In this document: piece after piece, positions 11,380 to 21,979 of the stretch
How positions within the stretch are numbered: the stretch's first letter is position 1
Layout of the letters: the number at the start of each line of letters is the position of its first letter
DNA from: Dactylorhiza incarnata
Lineage: Eukaryota; Streptophyta; Magnoliopsida; Asparagales; Orchidaceae
DNA: 64,000 bases
NCBI GenBank assembly: GCA_033032865.1
Contig: JAWHQI010000258.1
Coordinates: forward strand, 992,001 to 1,056,000
Reading direction: 5' to 3'
Notes under the pieces: model-generated
What the model saw: only the letters and a program-made list of their open reading frames with translations
The model's database searches: none
What the model was told of the DNA's origin: nothing
Position numbers and translations under genes: made by a program

Positions 11380-11960
11380 GGTGTTGTCTAAGGATAGGAT
11401 TAGAGCATCCTGAAGATCGTCTACAACAACGTTCGCTGCAGTGGTCTTCTCAGATTTCCCATCGAAACTCTTCTTTGGAGCAGTACAGTCCACCTTCAGA
11501 TGACCCTTCTTCCAGCATTCAAGCTTCCCCTTCTGCGACTTAGATTTCCCCGCGCAGACTTGGAACGTCCTCTACCAGAGTTCCCGTCGAAGTTTCTTCC
11601 TCTACTCTCAACATTGAGGGCTGAGTTAGAAGTTCCTGGATTTGCCTTTTTGCGAACTTCTTCATTATTCAACACCAAACCAACGATATCATCGAATTTT
11701 AATTTTGAGTTTCCAAAGGAGTTGCTAACAACAGTAACTAGACCATCCTAACTTTCTGGTAACGAGGATAGCAGTAACAATGCTCTAACCTCGTCATCAA
11801 AATTGATGTCGACAAAACTTAGCTGATTTGTTACGGTGTTGAAACTGTTCAGATGTTCGGTCACCGACGCACCATTCAACATCTTCATGTTGAATAACCT
11901 TTTCATCAAGAAAACCTTGTTTGAGGCCGACATCTTTTCATACATTCTTGTTAAGGCAGT
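11380..11960 (-). pseudogene. Element A gag, C-terminal part with decayed zinc knuckle
   Basis: Reading right to left: RMYEKMSASNKVFLMKRLF, TEHLNSFNTVTNQL, and ALLLLSSLPES then an in-frame TAG, then NSALNVESRGRNFDG and a basic Ser/Arg stretch. A frameshift just before the knuckle turns the expected ECWKKGH-type motif into missense. The order and spacing match the intact gag of element B. The right end stops at the element C insertion, and the N-terminal half lies at 20013-20272. Confidence 0.88.
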
Positions 11961-12563
11961 TGTTGAAGCAAGGAAAATCCCGGCTCCAAAATTCGGATCA
12001 ATGCAGCCCGAGGTTACTTATCCTGTGGTCCAACTCCACGGCTCGGATAGCTAAAATAAGAGAGAGAAAATGACTATAAGCACACCCCAGGTGCTCCAGC
12101 AGGGAGGTCCCACCACGTACCCGGAAGTTTGGGAGAAACTTCCCCTCCGCAACCAAAAGCTGGGCGAGGTACTAGACGGGCATGGATTTGGCGAGTATCC
12201 AGCTTGGGGGGACCTCAACCACTTCCCAAAAGTGCCATTTCTAGTACCCCTGGGGGTCTATTTATAGAGAAATCTTAAGGGGGGGGGGGGGGGGGGGTAC
12301 AGGCGAGTATACTGCCTAAACTCGCGAGTTACAAGGGCTACTCGCCCATACTCGCGAGATACTCGCCCATACTCGCGAGATACTCGCCCAAGCTCGTCGC
12401 TGCTCGCCCCTTGCTCGCCTCTTGCTCGCCATACTCGCCCCTTGCTCATGCTGGCTGAGTTGTCTTGTGTCTTGGACTGCCGGCTTCTGTGCTGACCTTT
12501 TGACCTTGACTTCAGCCTACGTGGCTTTGAATGGGCGTACCCTCGGAGAATGAGGGTTATACA
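11961..12563 (-). repeat. Element C 3' LTR
   Basis: This 603-bp LTR has a TATA box on the minus strand (TATAAATA, complement of 12259-12266). A G19 run lies at 12279-12297. The motif ACTCGCGAGATACTCGCCCA is repeated within it at about 12345-12400. Confidence 0.92.
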
Positions 12564-12577
12564 CAATCCCCGCTCTT
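12564..12577 (-). other. Element C polypurine tract
   Basis: The minus-strand sequence AAAGAGCGGGGATTG abuts the LTR start TGTATAACC. It fixes the direction of the element. Confidence 0.7.
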
Positions 12578-12849
12578 TGCGAGTAACGTAGTTGCTCGGA
12601 AAGAATCATACAACCCTTATTCGACGAGCTGTCTTTCTGGCGAGTATTTGGTCTATAGTTGGCATCTCGCTTCTGTCGCCCTGGCTCTATACATAGATGC
12701 GGAGGGGTCTCTGATGGCAAGGCTTTTTTGATCTCGCTTCAAGATGTCGCGTAGTATTGCCGAGGAAGCTGCTACTGACATGGCCGACCTCCTGGGCTTG
12801 CTGCCGCCTTTTCGGACGCCTGCTCGCGCAGTCGCCGAGCTTGAGGACT

Positions 12850-15800
12850 TCCTCGCCTCTAGAAAAGGTCGACATCTCACAGGAGTCGGGCTCAACTGGG
12901 GGAGGAGAAAAGGTCGACACCTCACAGGAGCCGAGCTCAACTGGAAGCGGAAGAGAGGTCGTCACTTCATAGGAGCCGAGCTCAACTGGAGGCGGATACA
13001 AGGTCGACACCTTCTAGGAGTCAAGCTCAACTAGAGGCGGATATGAGGTCGACACCTTCTAGAAGCCCAGCTCCACTAGAGGCGGATATAAGGTCGACAC
13101 CTTCTAGGAGCCGAGCTCAACTAGAGGCGGATACGAGGTCGACACCTTCTAGGATCCGAGCTCCACTAGAGGCGGATACAAGGTCAACACCTTCTAGGAG
13201 CCGAGCTCAACTAGAGGTGAGAAAAGGTTGACACCTTCTAGGAGCCGAGCGCAACTAGAGGCGGATACGAGGTCGACACCTTCTAGGAGCCGAGCTCCAC
13301 TAGAGGCGGATACAAGGTCGACACCTTCTAGGAGCTGAGCTCAACTAGAGGCGGATACGAGGTCGACACCTTCTAGGAGCCGAGCTCAACTAGAGGCGGA
13401 TACGAGGTCGACACCTTCTAGGAGCCGAGCTCAACTAGAGGCGGATACGAGGTCGACACCTTCTAGGAGCCAAGCTCAACTAGAGGCGGATACGAGGTCG
13501 ACACCTTCTAGGAGCCGAGCTCAACTAGAGGTGGAGAGAAGGTCGACACCTCGCAGGAGCCGAGCTCAACTGGAAGCGGATACAAGGTCGACACCTTCTA
13601 GGAGCCGAGCTCAACTAGAGGCGGATACGAGGTTGAAACCTTCTAGGAGCCGAGCTCAACTAGAGGCGGATACGAGGTCGACACCTTCTAGGAGCCGAGC
13701 TCAACTAGAGGTGGAAAGAAGGTCGACACCTCGCAGGAGCCGGGCTCAACTGGAAGCGGATACAAGGTCGACACCTTCTAGGAGCCGAGCTCAACTAGAG
13801 GCGGATACGAGGTCGACACCTTCTAGGAGCCGAGCTCAACTAGAGGTGGAGAGAAGGTCGACACCTCGCAGGAGCCGAGCTCAACTAGAAGTGGATACAA
13901 GGTCGACACCTTCTAGGAGCTGAGCTCAATTAGAGGCGGATACGAGGTCGACACCTTCTAGGAGTCGAGCTCAACTAGAGGTGGAGAGAAGGTCGACACC
14001 TCGCAGGAGCCGAGCTCAACTGGAAGCGGATACAAGGTCGACACCTTCTAGGAGCCGAGCTCAACTAGAGGCGGATACGAGGTCGACACCTTCTAGGAGC
14101 CGAGCTTAACTAGAGGCGGATACGAGGTCGACACCTTCTAGGAGCCGAGCTCAACTAGAGGTGGAGAGAAGGTCGACACCTCGCAGGAGCCGAGCTCAAC
14201 TGGAAGCGGATACAAGGTCGACACCTTCTAGGAGCCGAGCTCAACTAGAGGCGGATACGAGGTCGACACCTTCTAGGAGACGAGCTCAACTAGAGGCGGA
14301 TACGAGGTCGACACCTTCTAGGAGCCGAGCTCAACTAGAGGTGGAGAGAAGGTCGACACCACGCAGGAGCCGAGCTCAACTGGAAGCGGATACAAGGTCG
14401 ATACCTTCTAGGAGCCGAGCTCAACTAGAGGCGGATACGAGGTCGACACCTTCTAGGAGCAGAGCTCAACTTGAGGTGGAGAGAAGGTCGACACCTCGCA
14501 GGAGCCGAGCTCAACTGGAAGCGGATACAAGGTCGACACCTTCTAGGAGCCGAGCTCAACTAGAGGCGGATACGAGGTCGACACCTTCTAGGAGCCGAGC
14601 TCAACTAGAGGCGGATACGAGGTCGACACCTTCTAGGAGCCGAGCTCAACTAGAGGCGGATACGAGGTCGACACCTTCTAGGAGCCGAGCTCAACTAGAG
14701 GTGGAGAGAAGGTCGACACCTCGCAGGAGCCGAGCTCAACTGGAAGCGGATACAAGGTCGACACCTTCTAGGAGCCGAGCTCAACTAGAGGCGGATACGA
14801 GGTTGAAACCTTCTAGGAGCCGAGCTCAACTAGAGGCGGATACGAGGTCGACACCTTCTAGGAGCCGAGCTCAACTAGAGGTGGAAAGAAGGTCGACACC
14901 TCGCAGGAGCCGGGCTCAACTGGAAGCGGATACAAGGTCGACACCTTCTAGGAGCCGAGCTCAACTAGAGGCGGATACGAGGTCGACACCTTCTAGGAGC
15001 CGAGCTCAACTAGAGGTGGAGAGAAGGTCGACACCTCGCAGGAGCCGAGCTCAACTAGAAGCGGATACAAGGTCGACACCTTCTAGGAGCTGAGCTCAAT
15101 TAGAGGCGGATACGAGGTCGACACCTTCTAGGAGTCGAGCTCAACTAGAGGTGGAGAGAAGGTCGACACCTCGCAGGAGCCGAGCTCAACTGGAAGCGGA
15201 TACAAGGTCGACACCTTCTAGGAGCCGAGTTCAACTAGAGGCGGATACGAGGTCGACACCTTCTAGGAGCCGAGCTTAACTAGAGGCGGATACGAGGTCG
15301 ACACCTTCTAGGAGCCGAGCTCAACTAGAGGTGGAGAGAAGGTCGACACCTCGCAGGAGCCGAGCTCAACTGGAAGCGGATACAAGGTCGACACCTTCTA
15401 GGAGCCGAGCTCAACTAGAGGCGGATACGAGGTCGACACCTTCTAGGAGACGAGCTCAACTAGAGGCGGATACGAGGTCGACACCTTCTAGGAGCCGAGC
15501 TCAACTAGAGGTGGAGAGAAGGTCGACACCACGCAGGAGCCGAGCTCAACTGGAAGCGGATACAAGGTCGATACCTTCTAGGAGCCGAGCTCAACTAGAG
15601 GCGGATACGAGGTCGACACCTTCTAGGAGCAGAGCTCAACTTGAGGTGGAGAGAAGGTCGACACCTCGCAGGAGCCGAGCTCAACTGGAAGCGGATACAA
15701 GGTCGACACCTTCTAGGAGCCGAGCTCAACTAGAGGCGGATACGTGGTCGATACCTTCTAGGAGCCGAGCTCAACTAGAGGCGGATACGAGGTCGACACC

Positions 15801-15925
15801 TTCTAGGAACCGAGCTCAACTAGAGGTGGAGAGAAGGTCGGCACCTCGCAGGAGCCGAGCTCAATTGGAAGCGGATACAAGGTCGACACCTTCTAGGAGC
15901 CGAGCTCAACTAGAGGTGGAGAAAC
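12850..15925. repeat. 45-bp satellite array with higher-order duplication
   Basis: About 68 head-to-tail copies of a 45-bp unit centred on GCGGATACGAGGTCGACACC and TCTAGGAGCCGAGCTCAA. Two main variants alternate, one with GGATACRAGG and TTCTAGGAG, the other with GGAGAGAAGG and CTCGCAGGAG. A block of 26 units (1170 bp, 13531-14700) is repeated almost exactly at 14701-15870. The period is a multiple of three, so long open frames of a 15-residue repeat (ADTRSTPSRSRAQLE) arise. I see no reason to call these proteins. Confidence 0.95.
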
Positions 15926-16104
15926 CCGGAGGGGGCAAATGATGCTCGGGGGGTCCTTGCTCGCACATAGCTACGCGCACATGTCTGCTTGCCCCTGCAT
16001 ACTCGCACCTGCATGCTCGCACATACATATTCACACCTGTATATGAAGAAGGGTCTAGAGACATGTACCCCCAAGACTTCATCTGGTATCTCTGTGCTTG
16101 ATAC

Positions 16105-16858
16105 TGATGAAGAGATCGACACAATAGGGAATGACTGTCGGGGAGGTTCCAAAGGAGCACCTTCCAAGGGAACACACCATCCCAAGGTCTCCATCCTACT
16201 ATTCTTGTTGATGCTGTTGAAGATATCGACACAGTAGGGAATGACTGACGGGGAGGTTCCAATGGAGCACCTTCCAAGCAACACACCATCCCGAGGTCTC
16301 CATCCTACTGCTCTTGTTAATGCTGTTGAAGAGATCGACACAGTAGGGAATGACTGTCGGGGAGGTTCCAATGGAGCACCTTCCAAGGAACACACCATCC
16401 CGAGGTCTCCATCCTACTGCTCTTGTTGATGCTGTTGAAGATATCGACACAGTAGGGAATGACTATCGGGGGGGTTCCAATGGAGCATCTTCCAAGGAAC
16501 ACACCATCCCGAGGTCTCCATCCTACTGCTCTTGTTAATGCTGTTGAAGAGATCGACACAGTAGGGAATGACTGTCGGGGAGGTTCCAATGGAGCACCTT
16601 CCAAGGAACACACCATCCCGAGGTCTCCATCCTACTGCTCTTGTTAATGCTGTTGAAGAGATCGACACAGTAGGGCATGACTGTCGAGGAGGTTCCAATG
16701 GAGCACCTTCCAAGGAACACACCATCCCGAGGTCTCCATCCTACTGCTCTTGTTAATGCTGTTGAAGAGATCGACACAGTAGGGAATGACTGTCGGGGAG
16801 GTTCCAATGGAGCACCTTCCAAGGGAACACACCATCCCGAGGTCTCCATCCTACTTGA
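16105..16858. repeat. 109-bp tandem array
   Basis: About seven copies of a 109-bp unit containing AGATCGACACAGTAGGGAAT, GGGGAGGTTCCAATGGAGCA and CACACCATCCCGAGGTCTCC. The exact 109-base step is visible at 16241, 16350, 16459, 16568 and 16677. It shares the short motif TCGACAC with the 45-bp array. Confidence 0.95.
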
Positions 16859-17469
16859 GTGCTGAACGCTGACCCAACCTGTTTCCTGTTGCTCAACAAT
16901 TAAACGGGGAGCTAAGCACACTTAAGCACATTAACTCACACGATTGGAGGAGATAATAAAAAACAAATCGCTTTGTTACGGGCTTTTAGCCCTCGAGGGT
17001 ATACGACACCTTTATTCAAGGGTCCCCTGATCGGTTAAGTCGATCATCTTTTCGTCAAATTGGGAAGTCGACGTCCAGACTTCTTCCTGATAATCTCCCC
17101 AGTCGGAGGAGAAATGCAGTCGGTGGGAACCGCGGCCAACATGCAAGGGGGGAGCTGATCTCGACCGTTATTGCAGAGGCTTGGACTTATGGGAACGCAC
17201 AACCGAGACACTGTCCCATCATCCGCTCTGGTTTTTACGAGAATCAAGTCGGAGGCCCGTTTCCCAACCTGCCATGGAGATCGACTTCACCTGCTTTCTT
17301 CCTTTCTTTTGAAAACGCTTAGCTGAAAGAGACAAAAGACTCACAATCTCCCATATTTCAGGGAGGTGAGGGATATCAACTTGAAGGCTATACGAGTAAG
17401 AACATAGCATCGGGGATACCAACTGGGACACCTTATGAGTAAGACCCCTCATGGATCATAGCCGATGGA

Positions 17470-17765
17470 AGGAGATCATCAGGAGTAAGGAGCTTGCGGA
17501 ATACCAAGCTTGAAGACGTCACGAGTAAACATTCTCGTGGAACATAAGTCCTTCATGAAGATCATCGCGAGTAGAAGCTCGCGGAACACCACCTTGAAGA
17601 CGTCACGAGTCAGCATCCTCGTGGAATGTAAGCCCTTGATGAAAATCATCGCGAGTAGGAGCTCGCGGAACACCACCTTGAAGACGTCACGAGTCAGCAT
17701 CCTCGTGGAATGCAAGCCCTTGATGAAGATCATCGCGAGTAGGAGCTCACGGAACACCACCTTTG
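17470..17765. repeat. 84-bp tandem array
   Basis: Three to four copies of an 84-bp unit: AAGACGTCACGAGTCAGCAT, TCGTGGAATGCAAGCCC, ATCATCGCGAGTAGGAGCTC. The step is seen at 17511 and 17595. Confidence 0.9.
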
Positions 17766-18215
17766 AAAACCATCGCGACTAGGAGGTCGCCGAGCATCAA
17801 CTTGGAGACCTCGCGAGTAGGTTGTGGAAGAAGACCATCGCGACTAGGAACTCGCCGAGTATCGACTTGGAGACCTCGCGAGTAGGTTGCTGAAGAAGAC
17901 CATCGCGATTAGGAGCTCGCCGAACATCAACTTGGAGACCTCGCGAGTAGGTTGTTGAAGAAGACCATCGCGATTAGGAGCTCGCCGAACATCAACTTGG
18001 AGACCTCGCGAGTAGGTTGTTGAAGCAGTCCATCGCGACTAGGAGCTCGCCGAACATCAACTTGGAGACCTCGCGAGTAGGTTGTTGAAGCCGTCCATCG
18101 CGACTAGGAGCTCGCCGAGCATCAACTTGGAGACCTCACGAGTAGGTTGTTGAAGCAGTCCATCGCGACTAGGAGCTCGCCGAGCATCAACTTGGAGACC
18201 TCGCGAGTAGCTTAT
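17766..18215. repeat. 65-bp tandem array
   Basis: About seven copies of a 65-bp unit containing CCATCGCGACTAGGAGCTCG, CATCAACTTGGAGACC and TCGCGAGTAGGTTG. GAGACC recurs every 65 bases at 17805, 17870, 17935, 18000, 18065, 18130 and 18195. Confidence 0.94.
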
Positions 18216-18454
18216 GTGCTTTCCCTTGGTGGCGAACTCGTCATGAATCATCCTGTTTGTTAGTCAGACAAAAGCACTCGCGGGCTTTACCAAAGCACCC
18301 ATAAGCATATAGATGTATGGAAACCACTGGCATTGAAGAAGGACAAAACTGAGGGGAGGAGGAGTGTTCCTTTTGACATAAGACCCCCTACGCAATCGGC
18401 CTTGAAATCAGCCTTCAGGAACTCGCCACTCTTGATCTAGGTACCAGGTTCTCA

Positions 18455-18790
18455 CCAACTTGCGAGTAGAGAACTCACCCTCGCGAGTAGAGAACTCGCC
18501 TATGGGCGAGTATAGAAGAATCTTGCTCGCCTGCATGAAGTCGCCTCATTTGATGCTGCTTGCCTATGTGCGAATAAGGAAGAAGCTCGCCTATGGGCGA
18601 GTATTGAAGGAGCTCGCCTATGGCCGAGTATTGAAGAAGCTCGCTCGCCTGCAAAAAGTCGTCTGCATGAACTCGCCTATGGGCGACTAAGGAAGGATCT
18701 CGCCAAATTTGATGTTTGTCGCCTGCGTGAAGTCGCCTATGTCGAGTAACAAGGAAGCTCGCCTATGGGCGAGTAAGGAAGGATCTAGCC
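18455..18790. repeat. Irregular CTCGCCTATGGGCGAGTA repeats
   Basis: Around ten copies of the near-palindromic core CTCGCCTATGGGCGAGTA are spaced about 25-50 bases apart with AAGGAAG or TTGAAG spacers. The period is looser than in the neighbouring arrays. Confidence 0.85.
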
Positions 18791-18889
18791 ACTATCCAGG
18801 AAGCTCGCTTCTCTTCCGAGTAAAGTCGCTGGTCTGAACTTATCTCTGGATCTCGCCTGCAGGAACTCACCTATGGCGAGTAAGGATCT

Positions 18890-19300
18890 CGCCAGCATGG
18901 AACTCGCCTGCATGAAGTCGCCTCTGGAACTCGCCTGCATGAACTCGCCTTTGGAACTCGCCGGCATGAACTCGCCTCTGGAACTCGCCTCTGGAACTCG
19001 CCTGCATGAACTCGCCTTCAGGATGTCGCCATCTGAAACTCGCCTTCAGGATGTCGCCATCTGGAACTCGCCTTCAGGATGTCGCCATCTGGAACTCGCC
19101 TTCAGGATGTCGCCATCTGGAACTCGCCTTCAGGATGTCGTCATCTGGAACTCGCCTTCATGATGTCGCCATCTGGAACTCGCCTTCAGGATGTCGTCAT
19201 CTGGAACTCGCCTTCAGGATGTCGTCATCTGGAACTCGCCTTCAGGATGTCGTCATCTGGAACTCGCCTTCAGTATGTCGCCTTCTGGAACTCGCCTAAC
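18890..19300. repeat. 28-bp tandem array
   Basis: About ten good copies of a 28-bp unit (CTCGCCTTCAGGATGTCGCC plus ATCTGGAA), preceded by shorter CTCGCCTCTGGAA and CTCGCCTGCATGAA forms. The array ends about 115 bases before the 5' LTR of element C. Confidence 0.94.
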
Positions 19301-19395
19301 TTGTCGAATGCTCGCGAGTTGCTGCCTTTGACCTCCATCTCGCCACTTTAAGCCATGAAGTCTTCTCGCAAAAATTTCTTCCTTCGACTACGATC

Positions 19396-19413
19396 CACGC
19401 TCACCGCACCAAA
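19396..19413 (-). other. Element C primer-binding site
   Basis: On the minus strand TTTGGTGCGGTGAGCGTGG follows the 5' LTR after about two bases. Its first ten bases resemble the TTTGGCGCCGT primer site of element E. The exact tRNA was not determined. Confidence 0.6.
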
Positions 19414-19414
19414 G

Positions 19415-20012
19415 TGTTGAAGCCAGGAAAATCCCGGCTCCAAAATTCGGATCAATGCAGCCCGAGGTTACTTATCCTGCGGTCCAACTCCACGGCTCGA
19501 ATAGCTAAAATAGGAGAGAGAAAATGACTATAAGCACACCCCAGGTGCTCCAGCAGGGAGGTCCCACAACGTACCCGGAAGTTTGGGAGAAACTTCCCCT
19601 CCGCAACCAAAAGCTGGGCGAGGTACTAGATGGGCATGGATTTGGCGAGTATCCAGCTTGGGGGGACCTCGACCACTTCCCAAAAGTACCATTTCTATTA
19701 CCCCTGGGGGTCTATTTATAGAGAAATCCTAGGGGGGGGGGGGGGGTACAGGCGAGTATACTGCCTAAACTCGCGAGTTACAAGGGCTACTCGCCCATAC
19801 TCGCGAGATACTCGCCCATACTCGCGAGATACTCGCCCAAGCTCGTCGCTGCTCGCCCCTTGCTCGCCTCTTACTCGTCATACTCGCCCCTTGCTCCTGC
19901 TGGCTGAGTTGCCTTGTGTCTTGGACTGCCGGCTTCTGTGCTGACCTTTTGACCTTGATTTCAGCCTACGTGGCTTTGAATGGGCCTACACTCGGAGAAT
20001 GAGGGTTATACA
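19415..20012 (-). repeat. Element C 5' LTR
   Basis: This 598-bp LTR differs from 11961-12563 at about 18 positions and in the length of the G run (G15 at 19732-19746). The TATA box is the complement of 19713-19720. Confidence 0.92.
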
Positions 20013-20272
20013 ACAGTCATGAGATCTTCGGTGGTCTTCTCGTTAATAATATTGAAAGCAACAGAAGAAGAAAGCAAAAGTCGGATCGTACCTAGGGCCA
20101 TTCTATCAAGAACTTCCCATTCATCATCCTTCATCGCTTCAGGTTTCTTTTCTTTTCCGCCCAAAGGCAAGAACAGTTTCTTTTGGTACAACAGATCCTC
20201 GATCTGCATCTTCCAGAATGCGAAATTTGCCCCGTCAAATTTCTCGATCTTGTACCTTGCGTCGTCTCCCAT
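20013..20272 (-). pseudogene. Element A gag, N-terminal part
   Basis: It begins at the ATG at 20270-20272 (MGDDARYKIEKFDGANFAFW), followed by KMQIEDLLYQKKLFLPLGG and ALGTIRLLLSSSVAFNIINE, and stops at KTTEDLMT where element C is inserted. It aligns by eye residue for residue with the start of the element B gag, so A and B belong to related Copia families. Confidence 0.9.
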
Positions 20273-20287
20273 CTTCCCGTGAAGACC

Positions 20288-20299
20288 GCTCTGATACCA
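20288..20299 (-). other. Element A primer-binding site
   Basis: The minus-strand sequence TGGTATCAGAGC, complementary to initiator tRNA-Met, lies two bases after the 5' LTR. Confidence 0.9.
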
Positions 20300-20301
20300 G
20301 T

Positions 20302-20572
20302 TGTTAGGGAAAGAAATGACGTCCACAAAACACACAAGAATCGTAGAAAAACCTGGCAAAATTAAAAACACACAAGCATTTATCGTGGAAAACCCCCAAA
20401 GATCGGGGAAAAAACCACAACCACCCACGCCCAGAAAATCCACTATGAAAGAAAGATCAAAGAAGAAATACACCTCTCCTCTTCCGCCGCTTCTCCTCAG
20501 GTTTCTCTACACTACGAACCCTAGGCCGACCTCCCCATTGCACCTAACGCAGATGGGCTCCACAAACTAACA
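20302..20572 (-). repeat. Element A 5' LTR
   Basis: This 271-bp LTR runs from TGTTAGTTTG at 20572 to CCCTAACA at 20302 on the minus strand. Compared with the 3' copy it has lost a stretch of about 40 bases near 20530-20540. Confidence 0.88.
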
Positions 20573-21692
20573 TCTGAAGCCCTCGCCCAACCTCCCCATT
20601 GCGCCGCCCCCTATATGATTTCCGGCCGGCGAGATCATTTTTTTGGGCCATTTCAACCGCTTGGTCGAACTCCTTGCCCTCTGGTGAGTTTCTTTTCTCT
20701 CTCTAAATTTAATACTATAGATCGGAATTATGTTAGTTTGAAAAAATGCATTTCAATATTTTCTTGGAGCAACTTTATTTTTTGGAGGAAGATGTTCAGT
20801 ATATGTCTAGTTCTATTTATAAAATCAATTTAAAAATTTTCATTTTTGGGTACGAATAGCGATGTGGAGTACAATTATAATTCTGTGAGCAACGAATAAC
20901 GGCGGGTTACAAATAACAAAAAAGGGTGTATGATTATCAATCACCTTTTTAATTCAATTTTTTTTCATTTTTTTAGTCGTGAGACGCATCTATCCAGAAG
21001 AGCCACACTCATTTTCATAGAGAAGCATCCATTCGGAAGAGACGCATCCATTCGGAAGAGAAGCGTCCATTTGGAAGAGATGTGTCCATTCGGAAGAGAA
21101 GCACCCATTCAAGACCGCCTCTCTCTCTCTCTCTCTCTTAAAAACATCATTCTCCTTCATCCAAGTTAGAGCCGCCCACTCGTTCCCTCTCTAACCGGTG
21201 TGTGTTTGGTTTCTCTCAAGTTTATGTTTTTTATTTCTCTCCGGGTTTTTAAGCAATACGTTGAAGTTTGCATTTTATAGTGATTTGTGCGTGTGTGGAT
21301 TTCATCCCGGTTGGGTTTATCTTTTGTGAATTTCATCGCGATTGAGATTGAATATTGTGCAGAGAGGTGAATTGATCCTAGCCACCTGAATTTCTACAAA
21401 TATATGTATCCCTAACTCGCGATGATATTGCTTAAACAAAGAACAAGCCCACTTGGTTTATGATCGGCTCACATGATCGTTGGATGATTGTCAAACGACT
21501 GCCTCTGTGAGACCATGGATCAGATATGGGATTATTAATCGTTACCTCCGGTCCTTTTATATCCCTCCATGTGTGCTCTAATGCAGATAATAAATATGAT
21601 AGTTCCATTTCCATCTATTACATTTCTTGTACATTTCAGTCACAGTGTTGGCTATAAATTAGAACAATGCTAGACAGTTTTTGTTTGATTCT
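20573..21692. other. Gene-poor spacer with short tandem repeats
   Basis: I see no gene in this stretch. A degenerate array of about 18-19 bases per unit (CATTCGGAAGAGAAGC type, around six copies) lies at about 20985-21115. A (CT)n run follows at about 21117-21140. The bases just right of element A (ACCTCCCCATTGCGCC) repeat a phrase found in its 5' LTR. Confidence 0.6.
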
Positions 21693-21979
21693 TGTTGCGG
21701 TCTACTCGAGGCTCCTTGAACCGGTCTAAAATCGACCATCTTTGCCCGGGAGCGGACGAGTGCGCAAACAGTCACAAAGAAACGAGACGGCTGACAAGAG
21801 GATCTTTTTAGCGTGGAAAACCCCGGAAAGGGATGAAAAACCACGTGGTAGGGACGGTGCCGACCGAACTTCACTATTTGATGGCTCTTTACAGGGCTTG
21901 TTTGAGAAATCGAGGGCGACAGGCCGCGCCTCGTTACTGTTGGATGCCAACCTCGACAAAGATTCATCAAGGAACCAGG
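21693..21979 (-). repeat. LTR fragment related to element E
   Basis: Read on the minus strand, this resembles the last 300 bases of the element E LTR: the GGCCTGTCGCCCTCGA region, AAAACCCCGGAAAGGGATGAA in place of the E sequence on the + strand, and the CCGCAACA end at 21693. It is clearly diverged. The other end is hidden by the hAT-like insertion. Confidence 0.65.

Larger units (their letters stand above)
11961..20012 (-). mobile_element. Element C: non-autonomous LTR retrotransposon built of tandem repeats
   Basis: LTRs lie at 11961-12563 and 19415-20012. On the minus strand they begin TGTATAACCC and end CTTCAACA. Target duplications are GCAGT (11956-11960) and ACAGT (20013-20017), differing at one base, and the element A gag rejoins in frame across them. 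The minus orientation is supported by a TATAAATA box in each LTR, a purine tract inside the left LTR and a primer site (TTTGGTGCGGTGAGC) inside the right LTR. No gag or pol motif is present. At least six tandem-repeat families fill most of the interior. The primer site resembles that of element E, so a Tat-type partner could have mobilised it; that is inference. LTR divergence is near 3 percent by eye. Confidence 0.9.
1..20572 (-). mobile_element. Element A: degenerate Ty1/Copia retrotransposon, host of three nested insertions
   Basis: This is an old Copia element read right to left. The 5' LTR is at 20302-20572, the primer-binding site at 20288-20299, the gag start at 20272, and the 3' LTR runs off the left edge. 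Gag, protease, integrase, reverse transcriptase and RNase H segments appear in Copia order but are separated by insertions at 2114-4532, 5424-11064 and 11961-20012. At each insertion the Copia reading continues when the insert and one target duplication are disregarded. The gag resembles the Tork (Tnt1-like) lineage. In-frame stops in gag, before the protease and before the RT, plus a gag frameshift, show that it is dead. Without the inserts it would be about 4.4 kb within the window. Confidence 0.93.

Noticed and set aside
12850..15925. CRISPR-like array
   Set aside because: Units are contiguous 45-bp tandem repeats without unique spacers, in a plant LTR element.
13531..15942. Genes encoding Arg/Ser-rich repeat proteins
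   Set aside because: The open frames follow from a 45-bp period. They lie antisense to element C and have no domain.
20640..20720. Host exon to the right of element A
   Set aside because: A short open stretch with a GT-like donor, but no homology or partner exon.
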